A stretch of DNA of 64,000 bases from Rhodosporidiobolus odoratus (GCA_034387635.1 JAOANU010000026.1:186001-250000), one strand, 5' to 3'. Counted from the first letter of the stretch, positions 11,001 through 22,320 are shown. Notes: generated from the sequence alone by a model not told the origin. Numbers and translations: made by a program.

Positions 11001-11715
11001 GGGAGAAGAGGAAGATGCTGAAGCCTGAAGCGAGACGTACGCTCAAGCAGATGTGCCGCCAACCCCCCCTCAATCTCCCTCCCAACCATCCTTTCCTCGG
11101 CCCTTAGGCTCATGCGCACACTCGTTCCGATCCCGGGGGCAATATCACCGTCCGGCGCTCTCTCAACCATTCCCACCGAACCCGCGCCGGCGCCAGTAGC
11201 CAACGTAGCTTTCCCATCCGTCCCCCTCCCTACCCAAGGCGTGTTTGACACACCCATGAGGTTATCGGTAGAAGGATCTGCGGTACCAAACGTAGCTCTG
11301 CGCGTTGTCTACTCTGTCAGCAGGGGAACATTCGCAAGGGAGAGAAAGGAGAGAAGAAAAAAGTCGGGTCGTGAATGACAAGAGGAAAGAGCGCAAACTT
11401 TGCTTCCTCGATTCGTTTTCCTGTTCGAGCTGTCGCTTTCTTTCGAGTGGTCGGCGTAGTGGTACACCTGGTGGCTCTTCGTGCATATCAGCGTCTTTCC
11501 CATCTCCGGTTGTCCACAAAGACGCACACTACCCCCGTCTGTTTACACCTGACACAACTGGCCGGTGGCGGAACGGCTTCACATCTCAATCGACGAAGTT
11601 TACAAGAGTCGCAGGCGGGGAGACGTTTACGTTTTCCAAGAGTGGTCCCCGCGGCGGTGGGTGTAGTAGAGGCGGAAGCGGTCGAAGTGGAGGCGATGGG
11701 TGGGGTCGGGGTCAT
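8073..11715 (-). CDS. Zn2Cys6 binuclear-cluster transcription factor
   Basis: Fungal Gal4-type regulator. The first exon carries CDSCKLRRLRC, then SCVRCKQTGVVC: six cysteines at residues 35, 38, 45, 54, 57 and 64 (C-x2-C-x6-C-x8-C-x2-C-x6-C), preceded by GKRKR. A 60-nt intron (GTGCGT...CACCAG) interrupts just before the sixth Cys codon. The next exon gives VCTTTPTTRKKATARTGKRI, then EEAK joined to ATFGTADPSTDNLMG across another short intron. Later exons give HLLELYQAVPQSWLPVQ, CYLLEMLEG, MPTVNRSSDMSLSLARIAG, LHLFAVLEARIAFVLSPAAT and IAWSSLTLPPYLELSRRLTL. These fit the helical fungal middle-homology region. The C-terminus is Pro/Ser/Gly-rich and ends in a poly-Gly run before EGKDM. The start is the only suitable ATG before the cluster. 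At least eight introns are needed; those around 9.7-10.2 kb are not resolved. Regulated genes are unknown. Confidence 0.85.
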
Positions 11716-12583
11716 GGTTGCAGTGCTTTGTTTGATCAAGAGAGATAGAGGGTTTAGGTGAGGTAGAGGGCGGAGGGGAGAGCGAAGAAAGGAGGTACTA
11801 TAGGCGGGGAAGAGGAGAGCGGGTGTCCAGAACTCGTCGACCACCGCGTCGAGCTGCGAGAGTGGCCGGGTAGAGCTAATTCGAGCTGCTGCTACTGGTG
11901 GGATGTGCTCCTCAGGCCTCGCTCGAGGCGGACGCCGTGGTTCGCAAGAGTCGCGAACTGATTATGTCGGAACTTGAGCAAGGCGGAGCCGTCGACCCGT
12001 GGGGAGTCGGAGGCGCGAGTGTGCGCTGTAGTGTTCAGCGAGGATATGGCTAGCCAGCTCCGAGCTACCTAATATTTAGTGTCGAAGAAAGACGACACGG
12101 TCACCGTCGTGCGTTGGTCGTGCGAGAGGTGGCGGACGGAGAGCGAGATAGATTCCCGACTTACTTTCCGACAGCCCGTACCAAGCCCAAGCTTACTGAG
12201 CGCTGAGGAAGATCCAGAACGAACAGAGACAGCTCCTAAGGGAAGATGACTGCCCGTTACGTGGCTGCGGTGGACTCAAGAAAAGCGCTACGGGTGTCTA
12301 GTTGCTACTTCGCTACGACGAGCTGGCGCTGAGAACATCGTCCAGGAGGAGACAGAGTGTATGGCCTATCCGGAGCCAACAGGTAAAGTTGGCTAGAGCA
12401 CATCGATACGATGAGTAAACGAGAGGTGGTCCCGGGGAGAATCGTCGACGGCAATGCCCCGGTCTTCGATGCTGAGCAGGCTTTACCTTATGACCATGAA
12501 ATGAGGTAGGGGGCGCGTGTCAGAGCTGGTTCAGACGGACATTTGTAGACATTCTGCACAGTATGAGCTGCCGTTTGAACGGT
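11716..12583. other. Intergenic, upstream of the Zn2Cys6 gene
   Basis: About 870 bp without a credible reading frame on either strand. It contains the promoter of the Zn2Cys6 gene and the 3' flank of the small gene at 12584. No repeat or RNA gene was recognised. Confidence 0.45.
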
Positions 12584-12949
12584 TTACCAATTGTCAAAGG
12601 GAGTTGACAGAGCCATTTCACTGATGCAGTCTTGGGGCTTGAGGGCACCGCGTCTCTGATTACGCAGAGCAGGAACAGAAAGTTGGGATAGAAGCAGGGG
12701 CAGAAGGAACGGGACACTCACAGCAACCCTGTTTTTGCCGATATCGTACCACTTGAGGCCCTCCGCTAGGTAGGTGAGACCGTGTCTTGGAGTGCTGTAT
12801 AGCCCGTAAAGTGGCGAGAGCGGGTCGTGACATGGTGATACTGGTGAGGAGGCGAACACAAACGGGCGGCAGGCGGGGAGGGTTACAAGGTCGTTGGGGT
12901 TAAGGATAGATAACTGTGGTCCTAGCCCACATCGTAGCTCTCTATCCAT
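12584..12949 (-). CDS. Small uncharacterised protein (~95 aa)
   Basis: I do not recognise this protein. ATG at 12949 opens MDRELRCGLGPQLSILNPND and continues LVTLPACRPFVFASSPVSPC, HDPLSPLYGLYSTPRHGLTY and LAEGLKWYDIGKNRVA. A GTGAGT donor and an AATCAG acceptor remove about 75 nt and join RRGALKPQDCISEMALSTPF-DNW before the TAA. Composition (YGLYSTPRHGLTYLAEG, WYDIGKN) looks like a folded domain rather than random frame. It shares a divergent spacer of only 101 bp with exportin-T, so the two may be co-expressed. A longer upstream exon or a chance frame are the alternatives. Confidence 0.4.
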   Translation of the reverse strand: MDRELRCGLGPQLSILNPNDLVTLPACRPFVFASSPVSPCHDPLSPLYGLYSTPRHGLTYLAEGLKWYDIGKNRVAVSVPFLLPLLLSQLSVPALRNQRRGALKPQDCISEMALSTPFDNW

Positions 12950-13050
12950 CAGTTGTCAGACGTCAGTTCAGAAAGTCAACCTCGCTCATCTCAGGTGTCC
13001 TTCTCTTCCGCTTGTCCCCTGCTTCGAGCTATAGATAGAGACACAGAGGA
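12950..13050. promoter_or_regulatory. Short divergent promoter region
   Basis: Only 101 bp separate the ATG of the small minus-strand gene from the ATG of exportin-T. An AGACGTCAG element (CRE-like core TGACGTCA with one mismatch) lies near 12958 and a CTATAGATAGAG stretch near 13029. Regulatory function is inferred from position only. Confidence 0.4.
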
Positions 13051-16000
13051 ATGGACAACCTACCCGCGCAAATCAGCTCAGCCATCACCCTCGCCCTCAA
13101 TCCTGACCCTTCCATTCCACAAGATCAACGACACCAAGCCTACACTTTCTTACAACAGGTCAAGGACGCCTCATCACACACCTGGGACTCGTGTTGGAAC
13201 ATCTTCCTCGATGGTAGAGATCAGGGACTCGTAGGAGGGCGCGGACTGGGTCCTCAGGAGAGGATGTTCGCTTTACAGGTCGTTGCAGAGGCGTAGGTCA
13301 ACCTTTCCCTTTACTCCTCTATCCCTCTCGTGTGTATTCGAGGGAGTAGTCCAGCCACCACTGCGGTATCGAATGGGCCTAGCGCGTCCCTCAAAAAAAG
13401 CCGCGGGACGATGGTCTGCCAAGTCGTGTGAAGCAGCGTCGGCCAAATCTTCCTTCTGCTTCCCGCTCCCAACAAGCCTATGTCCTTATCAGGCATGGCT
13501 AAGTATGCTGGCAAAGGCGCAAAACGTACTAACTGACCATTGTCTCCGTAGCCTTCCGACTTTGACCCCCGAAGCGCTCACCGCCCTCTACACTTCCTTC
13601 GTCTCCTACTTCACCCTGGAATACCTCTCCGATCCCTGCGAGAACCAAGTCACCTACCTGAAAAACGCCACTGTCCACCTGCTCGCCTCGCTCTTCATCC
13701 ACACCTACCCCCTCCTCACTCCCACCTTTTTCACCGATTTCCTCAGTCTAGTTCGACAACACCCTCCTTCATCCCCTCTCTCGGCTACAGTCCCTGTCCC
13801 CCTCAACCCAAACACGACCGACATCTTTCTCCGCCTCTTGAACGAAATCTCACTCGAGATCTCGGATGCTCACTTGAGGCTGAACAAGACCCCTCAACGG
13901 TTGAACAAGGACACAGAGTTGAGGGATGCTGTCAGGGAGAGGGATGCGGTTGCTCTTGCTGGGGCGATTTGGGAGATTGTAGGGGAGAGTTTGGAGGGGA
14001 GTTTGGTAGAGCGGGGAGAGGAGGGCGAGATGAAGGGGAAGAGGGCGAGGGAGGTGGCAGAGTGGGCGGTCAAAGTGGCCGGAGGATACGTCTGTGCGTC
14101 TTTGTCCCGTTCCCTGCCCATCTTGCGTCTGTGCACGCCGTGACTGACCAATCTACTTTTGTCCAATTTCCTACTTTTCCTCCCTGCGTTTTCCCTTCCT
14201 CTCCAACTCCCCGACCACCATTTTCCTCCCGAACCCATCGCGTGCATTTCCATTCCGACGTTCCCCCCCACACTCCGACTCAACAGCCTGGATCGACATC
14301 AACCTCATGATCACTCCACCGACCATCTCCCTCCTCCTCCGGGCCATCAACCTCCCCACCTCCCCCACCCTCTCTACCACTTCGATCCGCATCGCAACCG
14401 CCGACACGCTCATCGAAACCGTGTCGAAAGGAATGCCCGCACCTGACAAACTTAGGCTTATTGAGGTGCTTAATGTGGGTCAGGTTTTGGCTGCGTTGGT
14501 GGAGGGGAAGGGAGCTGGTGCGGGTGCGGAGGGAGAGGAGGGGGAGGGAGAGGAGGAATTTAGGGATAAGTTGGGTAAGTTGTTGAACGGGGTTGGAGGG
14601 GAGGTTTGCAAGATCATCGAAGATGTGAGTCGGACTCGTCCTCACACTCTCCACCTTCCGCCCTCACGTTGGCCCTTTCATTTTGTCCTGTCGAACCACC
14701 CTCGTACTCTCCTCGTTTCTGCCGTCGTTTCTCCTTGCCCTACACTAACGATCTCCTAACACTGTGGAATTCACTTGCCCCGACCTCTCCCTCTTCGCCA
14801 CCCTTTCTCTACTGCGTACAGAGTCACACCACCCCGGAATCCAAACTCTCCGCTTCAACCCACCTAACCCCGCTCCTTCCCCTCCTACTCCGATTCCTCT
14901 CCCTCCCCTCCCCCCAAACCCTCCTGACCACCCTAACCCCTTTCACGTCTTCCCTCCTGACTCTGTACAAAAAAGAAAAACGTCGAGCAGGAGCTGGAGC
15001 TCAGATGCCTGATCCTAGTATGACGACTGAGAAGAGGAGTTTCCTTGGGGAGTTGTTGAGGGTTTGTTGTGGAAAGATGGAGTTTGGGAGGGAGGTTGAG
15101 TGGGAGATGCCAGAAGAAGGGGAGGAAGAGGAAGAATGGAGGGAATGGGAAGAGATGAGGAAGAACTTGAGGTTGATTGCGGATGGGATCGCTTGGATTG
15201 ATCCGACCCTTTATTCGGACGCGGTTCAGTCTATTATTGGGGCTACCTTGGAGGCGTATCAGACTGCGAGGGAGACGGTTAGTTGGCAGAGGGTTGAGTT
15301 GGCGGTCGCGTTGTTGTATGGGTTCGGTATGTCGCTTCGTTTCCTTCCTCCCTTCTTTCATTTTCCCTCTGTGCGGGTTTCAACCTCTAACGCTGTCCAT
15401 TATGGCTTTCGCCTGAGCAGGTCAAGCCCTCTCCCTCACCGGTCCCTCGGCTTTCGTCCTCGTCCCCCCTTCCGAACTCCAACTCGCCAAACGAGACGCC
15501 TCGCACCGGATCGATTACAAACAATACCCCCTCTCCCCCTTAGGTTCCATGCTCCTCCGAGCTTGCGAAGCCAAAGTCGTCAATCACCCTCATCCCGCTG
15601 TCAGTTTGATGTTCTTTGAGAGTGCGGTGAGGTATAATGAGTTTTGGAGGATTTGTCCAGAGGTTATTGGAGGGGTTTTGCCCAGCTTTTTGGATGAGCA
15701 GTACGTTTAACCATACCGTATCTTTCCTTTATGTCTCCCTCTCGGAGCCTGCGCTGCGTGGTCAACTCGTACTGACGGGCTCCTCCGTTGCGCGACGTAG
15801 CGGTCTGCACCAGCCTTCACCGCCGGTTCAGTCACGAGTCTTCTATCTCTTCAGTCGCTTCATCCATCAGGCCAAGAGTATCGTGCAGAGCAATGTCACA
15901 GGCGAGGTCGTACAAGGGATCCTCACGGGAATGCAGGTGTGCTTCGTTCTCCCTTGTCGCCGTGTCCTTCCTTGTCCTCACCTGCATACTCGTTTGCTCG

Positions 16001-17672
16001 CAGGACCTGCTTGTCATCACAGCCCCTCTCCCCGACTCTGAACCTCCCACTCCTGAACTCCTCACCAAACTCGCCTCCACCCCCTCCTTCTTCACCTCTC
16101 AACTTTACCTCTTCGAAACGGTCGGCACCCTCATCTCAATTCTCACCCAAATCCCTTCACAACAAGTCATCCTCCTCCATGCCGTTCTCGATCCTCTACT
16201 CGCAGAATTAGCGAGTCTCACCACCAGATCCGACGATCTCGCCAGCGTTCTCAAAGCTCACCATTTGATCATGGGTGCGGCGAGTGTGGCCAAGGGGTTC
16301 CCGGATTTGAGCGCGAGAATGCCCGTTGCTCAGGGGGAGTGGGTTGAGGTGTTCAAGGGGGCTACGGAGAAGATTTTGGCTTGCGCAAAGGTCTTGGGAG
16401 GGTTTGTGGTGATTCGGGATGCGGTGCGTTTCTAGGCTTTTCCCGTGACGAGCGATCGTCGGAGTCGTACTGACCCTTGTTCTCACCATATGCCATGCGC
16501 TGGACAGGCTCGTTTCGCTTTCAACCGCATCGTCGCGACTACCGGTCAGGCGGTCTTGCCCCTCATTCCGACCTTCATCGACTGCCTCGTCGGCGAAATT
16601 ACCTTCCCGGAACTAGCAGAACTGCTCAGCTTTTTGGGCCTGCTGGTCGCCAAGTACAAGGTACGATTCTCTCCGCGCTTTCTCGTTCTGTCTGTTCTTG
16701 CTGATCCCGTTCCCGTCGTCGCGCGCAGACCGCCTTCCTAGATATTCTCGACACTCTTCTCTTGCCCGTCTTCAACCGAGTCTTCCACTTCCTCCAGCTT
16801 CCGATCGCGGGAACGGATGATATGGTCCAGCATTCGACGTTGAGGAGGGCGTACTTTTCATTCATTCTGAGCGTATGTGGGGCTAATTTGCAGGAGGTCA
16901 TGTACTCTGAAAGTGCGTTGGCGGTTTCTCCTTTTTGCTCGCTCTCGGCGTCTCGGCACTGACGTTTCCTGTACCCCTTTGCGCTTGCGCGCGCGCGCTC
17001 AGAAAACGAATCCCACCTTCCCTCCATTCTCCAATCCATCATTCACTACATTTCCACAGACTCCCTCGCCTCCGATCAACGTTACGGTTTCATGCTCCTC
17101 AACAAACTCGTCGTCCTCTGGGTTGAACAATGGCGCGCTCCTACCGCTCCTCCTCTACCTGAAGGTCAAGCTCCTCCACCGAGTCCGGTACCTGGGTTTG
17201 AGCAATTCCTGTATCAGAACGCGGTCAAGGCTTGTTTTGAGGTGCCAATGAGGGCCGAGTTTGATTACAGTGATGCGCAGAGCGTTCAGGTGCGTTTCTT
17301 CGTCATCCTGTTCCCCGTCTCGTCGCTGTCTCTCGTAGTCTTGCTGACGCTGGCGAGTCAATTCGGTGGCTGGGATGCACAGGTCATCGGCGAGATTGCC
17401 CTCCTTCTCAAAGCTCTCTTCCAAAAACGCTCGAACGAGTTTGTCGAGTTCATGAATCAGCAATTCTTCCCCTCGATAGCTTGTCCACCAGAAACGAGCG
17501 CACCGTTCATGACGGCTTTGCAGGAGTCGCCTGAGTATGTTTCTTCTCTTTTCGCTCCTCGGCCGTTGCGTCGGAGCGCATTAGCTGACTGATTTACGTG
17601 ACGAGCAGTGGCAAGCAGTTCAAGAAGTTCCTTATCGAGTGGCTTCGGAGTAGTCGAGGCGGCGGTCGATGA
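13051..17672 (+). CDS. LOS1: Exportin-T (tRNA nuclear export factor, Los1/XPOT)
   Basis: Karyopherin of the importin-beta superfamily that exports mature tRNA from the nucleus with Ran-GTP through the pore. About 12 exons give about 1,100 residues, normal for the family. The N-terminus (AITLALNPD, AYTFLQQVKDASSHTWDSCW, ERMFALQVVAEA joined to LPTLTPEALTALYTSF) is the Xpo1-like helical region. YVSWIDINLM, across the 14094/14287 junction, is a hallmark of exportin-T. Further matches are the acidic EEEEEWREWEEMRKNLRLI, SRVFYLFSRFIHQAKSIVQ, ARFAFNRIVATTGQ and a C-terminal HEAT-type GKQFKKFLIEWLRSS before TGA. Introns are mostly 60-100 nt; the first is about 260 nt, so a missed micro-exon there is possible. 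The start ATG opens directly into the conserved helix. The assignment rests on the whole-length pattern, not on a search. Confidence 0.88.
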
Positions 17673-18171
17673 GCCAGTTCCCCTCTTCCCTCGCCTCGCC
17701 ATAGACGACCCCAATCCTCGCTTTGGCGTGCCTTCCGTCGCTTTTCCCTTTCCATCGCTTTTCCCTTTCCTCTCGCTTCCCTTTCGTTCTTTCACGCACC
17801 ACTCGCATTCGCATCACACCTACTTACCTCTCGACAACCTTCTAGTCGCCACTCCTCGATCTTCCCCCCGTTACCTCGCCGAATCTCTCGATCTCGCCCG
17901 TCTATCAACGACCATTTCCTTTCCTTCTCTCTCACGACACGACCTCACCAAAAAGAAAAGCCTAGTATCGAACTGGCGTTGAAATAGAAGAAAAGTACCG
18001 TGAATGCACAGGTGATTGTAGCCACAGCAACATGATCAACGTTGCCCACACTTTCTTCTTTTACAGACTCGCAAGTCGTATGCCGTGCTCCCTTGTGACA
18101 AGACAACAACACTTTGGTAATGGCAAAGTACAATGGAGAACTACAACACTCGGCCACGCCAGCTATCTGAG
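17673..18171. other. Convergent intergenic region
   Basis: Pyrimidine-rich 3' flank of exportin-T and 3' flank of DUF6534-like copy A. It includes TTTCCCTTTCC-type repeats around 17750-17790. No gene seen. Confidence 0.45.
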
Positions 18172-20232
18172 CTAGAAATGCCCACTTTCACGACCTGCGT
18201 CGTCGGTCGCCTTTTCCTCCTGCTCCACTTCATCCCTTACGTCCACCTCAATTTCCACCGTGACTCCCTCGTTCTGCTGTCTCTTGGGGAACTTCCCAAT
18301 TGCCATGTACGTCGAGGGCGAAAGGGAGATCCGGCCTGCACTGCGGTCGCCCATCTGACCTCCCGCCTCTAGATCCGGATTCAATTCAAGCGATCGATCG
18401 GCAGAGCTCGTCATTGAGACGGGGAAGCTACCCTCATCGGGTCTGAACCGATTGAAGAGATGATGGGTTTGATGAACGACTCCCGTCGTCGCACGTTTGC
18501 CTTGTTTCCCATGCGTCTCTTGTTGGGGGCCGGGGCTGAGAGCGTCGAGAGGGAAACTGCTGAAATTTCCTAGGCTGTTTGGACCTTTGGGGAGGCCGGA
18601 GGTGGAGAGGCGGATGGTGGCACGGTGGTTGAGCGCTGTTGGAAGACCGTCGCGGGTGGAGGGTCAGCCGGTCAGTTGAGAAGGACGAGTTGCAAAGGTG
18701 TGAGGAAAGAGACATAAACGCACAGTAGAGTATGCAATCCAGGGAGGCAAATTGGTAGATCCTTGCGCAGACATATGTTATCTGTGCCAGTTGAAGGTAG
18801 GGCTATGAGCTTGTGACGAGGGAGGAGGAAGAAAGATGCTTACAAGTAGACCGTTGCTATCCCCTGTAACGTGGCTGTAAGTAATGCTGATGGCTCCTAT
18901 GGCATCGATGATCACTGCCGACACCGAGTTATGTATGAGCTTCAGTCAATCGAGAGGCCCGGTAGAGGAGACGAGTTGGGGCATACCTGCGACCCTGCAG
19001 AAATTGCAACATTGGTCATCAGCTTTGTTGCGTTTACATCCCCGGCAGGGAGTGAAAGACTTACAAGGATGTCCGAAGGGCGACTTGGGCGAATTGCGAG
19101 ACGAGGGTAGACTTGAGAAGGCTTTCTCGCCGTTTCCACACAAGCTCATAACCGATGATGCTGGCGCAGAGCAAGGCGTTGACAAGGGTGACCTACAGAA
19201 ACCAGAGATCAGCTTCACGTTGCAGAAGGGTAGCGAAAACGACGTACCCAGAGGCTCTGCGGGACGACGCGATGGAAGGAAAAGGTTGATATAGGGATCA
19301 GCTGAGGTGTCGTGCATGAACCGCTTCTTCAGATGGCTCACCGTCATTGTGCTGATGATGAGCTGGAGAACGAGTCTTGGTCAGCCTGAAGGGAGTCTCG
19401 AAGCTAGAAGCAGAAGGAACAGACCCTTTCGAACGATATTTCCTGTCCGATATATTGTTGAGTAGCGAGGACGCTAGTGCCCAGAAAGCCGCCTATACTG
19501 GCGAACCAGGTGAGACAAGCTAGCCCTCGCAGTGAGCGAGACGCCGTGATCTGCCAACCGCGGCCAAGTCAGTTGGTCGGAAGACGGAGCTGTGCAAGGA
19601 GAAATGGTACCCTGCAAGCCCTCCATGTCCAGAACGCTTCGAGAAGAGCATTAACCTGAAAGCGCGAGGTGAATCACATTGCTTGGGGCAACGGTACGGC
19701 GAAAGATGCAGGCTCACGAAGGTCACAATCCAAGACTCGATCACGTGAAGACGACCGAATAAGGGCGGGAAGAGGCCACCCAGCCTGATCGCGTCTGTTG
19801 CGTCGTCCCATGTAGTCTGTCCATGTACAGGTCAGCTGGTGGAAGATCAGGATCGCGGGGGAGAAGGGAACTCACCGCCAGAATCGTGAGGAAAAACACG
19901 GCTGCCGCAATTTGTGCTGCCACCATATAGCATCGTAGGCCGCGACTGTCCTTCGAGATAGCCAGCTCAGGCTGTCCATGCCAGAAGAGAGAAAGGTAAC
20001 GGCCAAGGAGGACGAGAGAAACGCCCTGCACAGCGAAATCCGGAGAATGGGCTGATTAGCCTTGAGCAACAAGAACGGAGTGCGAAGAGGTGGATGTGGG
20101 GCTTACGTAGAGTGTAGCTGAGATGAACACGCTCACGATCTCGCTTTGGACTTGCGAGACGTGAGTAGCGACAAAGGCGCCTGTAAGTGACGGAGGCAAG
20201 CCTCCTTCTCCAGGGGGCCCCGCCGATTCCAT
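18172..20232 (-). CDS. DUF6534-like multi-pass membrane protein, copy A
   Basis: Predicted seven-helix integral membrane protein of the basidiomycete DUF6534 type; function unknown. ATG at 20232 begins MESAGPPGEGGLPPSLTGAF, then VSQVQSEIVSVFISATLY. Spliced segments then give GVSLVLLGRYLSLFWHGQPE, CYMVAAQIAAAVFFLTILA, TTWDDATDAIRLGGLFPPLF, NALLEAFWTWRAC, ITASRSLRGLACLTWFASIG-G, LIISTMT, VTLVNALLCASIIGYELVWK, RRESLLKSTLVSQFAQVALR, NSVSAVIIDAIGAISITYS, and ITYVCARIYQFASLDCILYC followed by HRATIRLSTSGL. The helix-rich core, a basic loop (KRRESLLKS) before a late helix and a final helix followed by small-helix repeats match the DUF6534 plan. The cytosolic tail is Ser/acidic (EVDVRDEVEQEEK). About ten short introns. 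Copy B at 23657-25729 has the same exon order and closely similar protein, so this is a tandem duplicate. No enzymatic motif is visible. Confidence 0.75.
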
Positions 20233-20502
20233 ACGAAGTGCAGCTGGTATCGCGAGTATGGGCGAGTTGTTTAGATGGCGATGCAGCCGGGCAAGGAGAA
20301 CTATTGAAGGAGCAGCAGAACAGACGTAAATCGCAGAAGTGACCAGCGTTCACCCAATTTCTACAGTGTGCAGGAAGCAATGCGCACCACTGAGGTCGGT
20401 GGCCCGGCAGGACCCTACTTTTCCCAAGGTCCGATAGGTACAAGTCCGACGGAAAAGCCGCCGGGAAGGCCTCGGAGCAGGCTCAGTCGGGCGGGCGGGC
20501 TG

Positions 20503-20528
20503 GGACGCCTGACACTCCTCAGGAACTC
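20503..20528 (+). repeat. Inverted repeat, left arm
   Basis: The last 21 bases (20508-20528) are the exact reverse complement of 21804-21824, and the match extends to 26 bases with one mismatch. The arms are 1.3 kb apart. See the right arm. Confidence 0.8.
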
Positions 20529-20571
20529 GCGCGTTTTTTGGTACAAGAAACAGGCCAAAAAACTCGAAAAA

Positions 20572-20594
20572 GTCCCGCCACTCTGAGTACAAAG
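20572..20594 (+). repeat. GTCCCGCC-N6-9-TAYAAAG motif, copy 1
   Basis: GTCCCGCC followed by CACTCTGAG and TACAAAG. Shared with 20629-20651 (57 bp later) and 21718-21739, where the end reads TATAAAG. The first two sit in imperfect tandem units separated by an A-rich stretch. Confidence 0.6.
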
Positions 20595-20628
20595 TTGAGC
20601 TCAGATCAGCGAAAAAACCAGAATTTCT

Positions 20629-20651
20629 GTCCCGCCGCCCCAGGTACAAAG
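20629..20651 (+). repeat. GTCCCGCC-N6-9-TAYAAAG motif, copy 2
   Basis: Second occurrence, 57 bp after the first and in the same orientation. Spacer and flanks (GAAAAAACCAGAATTTCT) resemble those of copy 1. Confidence 0.6.
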
Positions 20652-20900
20652 AGCGATCAAGTCGGGAGTCAAACTTGAGTAGAGTGAGATGCGGAAAGTG
20701 CACGGTGGATCATAGACAAGCTTCGATTCAAGTCGCACACTAAAGTGTTAGTTTCCATACCCCTCGGCAGCAACCACAATCACGTGTACTTTGCCTCGCT
20801 CTGCCTTTCCTGCCGGTGCTTGATGTCTTGCGACCTGCCGGACATCTGCTCCTGGGCTTCCTGAGCCTGTCAAGCCTGTCATCACTGTCCTGTCTGCACT

Positions 20901-20910
20901 ATATATAAGT
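20901..20910 (+). promoter_or_regulatory. TATA-like element
   Basis: TATATATAAG followed by a C-run (CCCCCCC, about 20921) and CTTGACTCTCTC. It looks like a classical TATA box but no supported gene follows, so it may be a relic or drive a non-coding transcript. Confidence 0.3.
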
Positions 20911-21717
20911 CTGCAGCTCCCCCCCTTGACTCTCTCAAAAGCGGATCATCCCTCATATTGTGCTTGTAACAGCACAGACGGCGACCAAGACTCGGTAACT
21001 GCGGCGTTATGGCTCCTACGCACCCATGGAAAAAGCGGGCCTTGCTGGGCAGGAGAATCGACAGAATGGAACGATGTTCTCCTCCTCTTTCTTCATGAAA
21101 AGCAGTAAAGTCCCGCCATCATGCGCTATCCGCGTGGAATGTACTGACCATCGAGTATACAGCTACCCCCTGATGTCAATCGCGCCATTTTATAGCCGGA
21201 TGCAACCTGTCTACCCGGCTGTATAAAGGTGGAATCTTCCAGGTTTACTCTGTAGACTTGTTACCTTTCACACCTGAAAAGTGTGCAAGAGAACTTCCTT
21301 CCCCAAGTTTACACGCTCTTATAAGCGCAAGGAGCCGCGAAAGGCTAGACAAGCACGTTCGTGAGGCTCTATAGTAATTCGCAGCACCCTGAGAGCCGCA
21401 AGTAAAAACAGTTGTTTGTGGTGTGCTATCCTGCTGCAAAGGGGCAGAGTTAGCGTCTTGCCTCTGTATCCTTCCTACATCCCATCGATCTGGAGCCAAC
21501 ACGTGTATATAGAATCAACGCTGTGCAGCTGACTGGTCTTTGCCTTTGAAAGACAGGTTGCTTCTCTTCTTTCCTCTTCTCCTTGAGCAGCAGGCAGTGG
21601 CCGGACGTAGCAGGTGAGAGACAGAGCTGAAATGCACACAAGAGGCATAGCGTCAAGGCTTACCATGGATAAAGACCAGCGGCGGCAGCGGCGGCCGGAG
21701 CGGAACGCACCGCCCAT

Positions 21718-21739
21718 GTCCCGCCGCTCAAGTATAAAG
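21718..21739 (+). repeat. GTCCCGCC-N6-9-TAYAAAG motif, copy 3
   Basis: Third occurrence, one base shorter, ending TATAAAG. It lies 65 bp before the right arm of the inverted repeat. Confidence 0.55.
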
Positions 21740-21803
21740 CAGCAAGTCAAAGAGCATATGGTAGGTACAAACTAGACCGCCAGATAGCTGTTTTGGGCAG
21801 CGG

Positions 21804-21829
21804 GAGTTCCTGAGGAGTGTCAGGGGTCC
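21804..21829 (+). repeat. Inverted repeat, right arm
   Basis: Reverse complement of 20503-20528 (25 of 26 bases, the first 21 exact). The arms enclose about 1.28 kb containing the TATA-like element and the GTCCCGCC motifs. This suits a non-autonomous element or a folded-back relic; no transposase frame lies between. Confidence 0.8.
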
Positions 21830-22320
21830 TGGCGGGCTGGGCGGTGGGCAGGCACTCCCGTGGCACATTGCTCTGTGGCAACAACGGACAACGGTGGTTT
21901 AATTTCTTGACCATTAAAGGTGTCTAATGAAGCGCCGCATGTAGCTGTAGATCCCGAGATATTAGTCGTGTCTTCTTCTCGGCGCGATCCACAACCAAGC
22001 TTTGCCCACAACGGGCGCGTCGTTTCTGGGCCGGCGCTGCTTTTTCTGTGTGACTATTGTAAATTTGCGCGTGGCACACATGTCTGATACCTGGTTTGTC
22101 CTTTTGACCATGTCCGTCCAGGCCGATTTGTGAAGGTCAAGTCCAAAACGAGCCTGCAACCAGCTCCCTATTCAAGCGCGAGGCGCTACATATGCAGACA
22201 GGACGGCAGCACAGAACAAATTGACGTGCTATCTTGACCAAGGCAACACTGACGAAAGGCGACGTTTCCGTCGACTTCGCTCGCTCGGACGCTGAGAGGT
22301 TGAGAGGCCAATAGTGTAGT

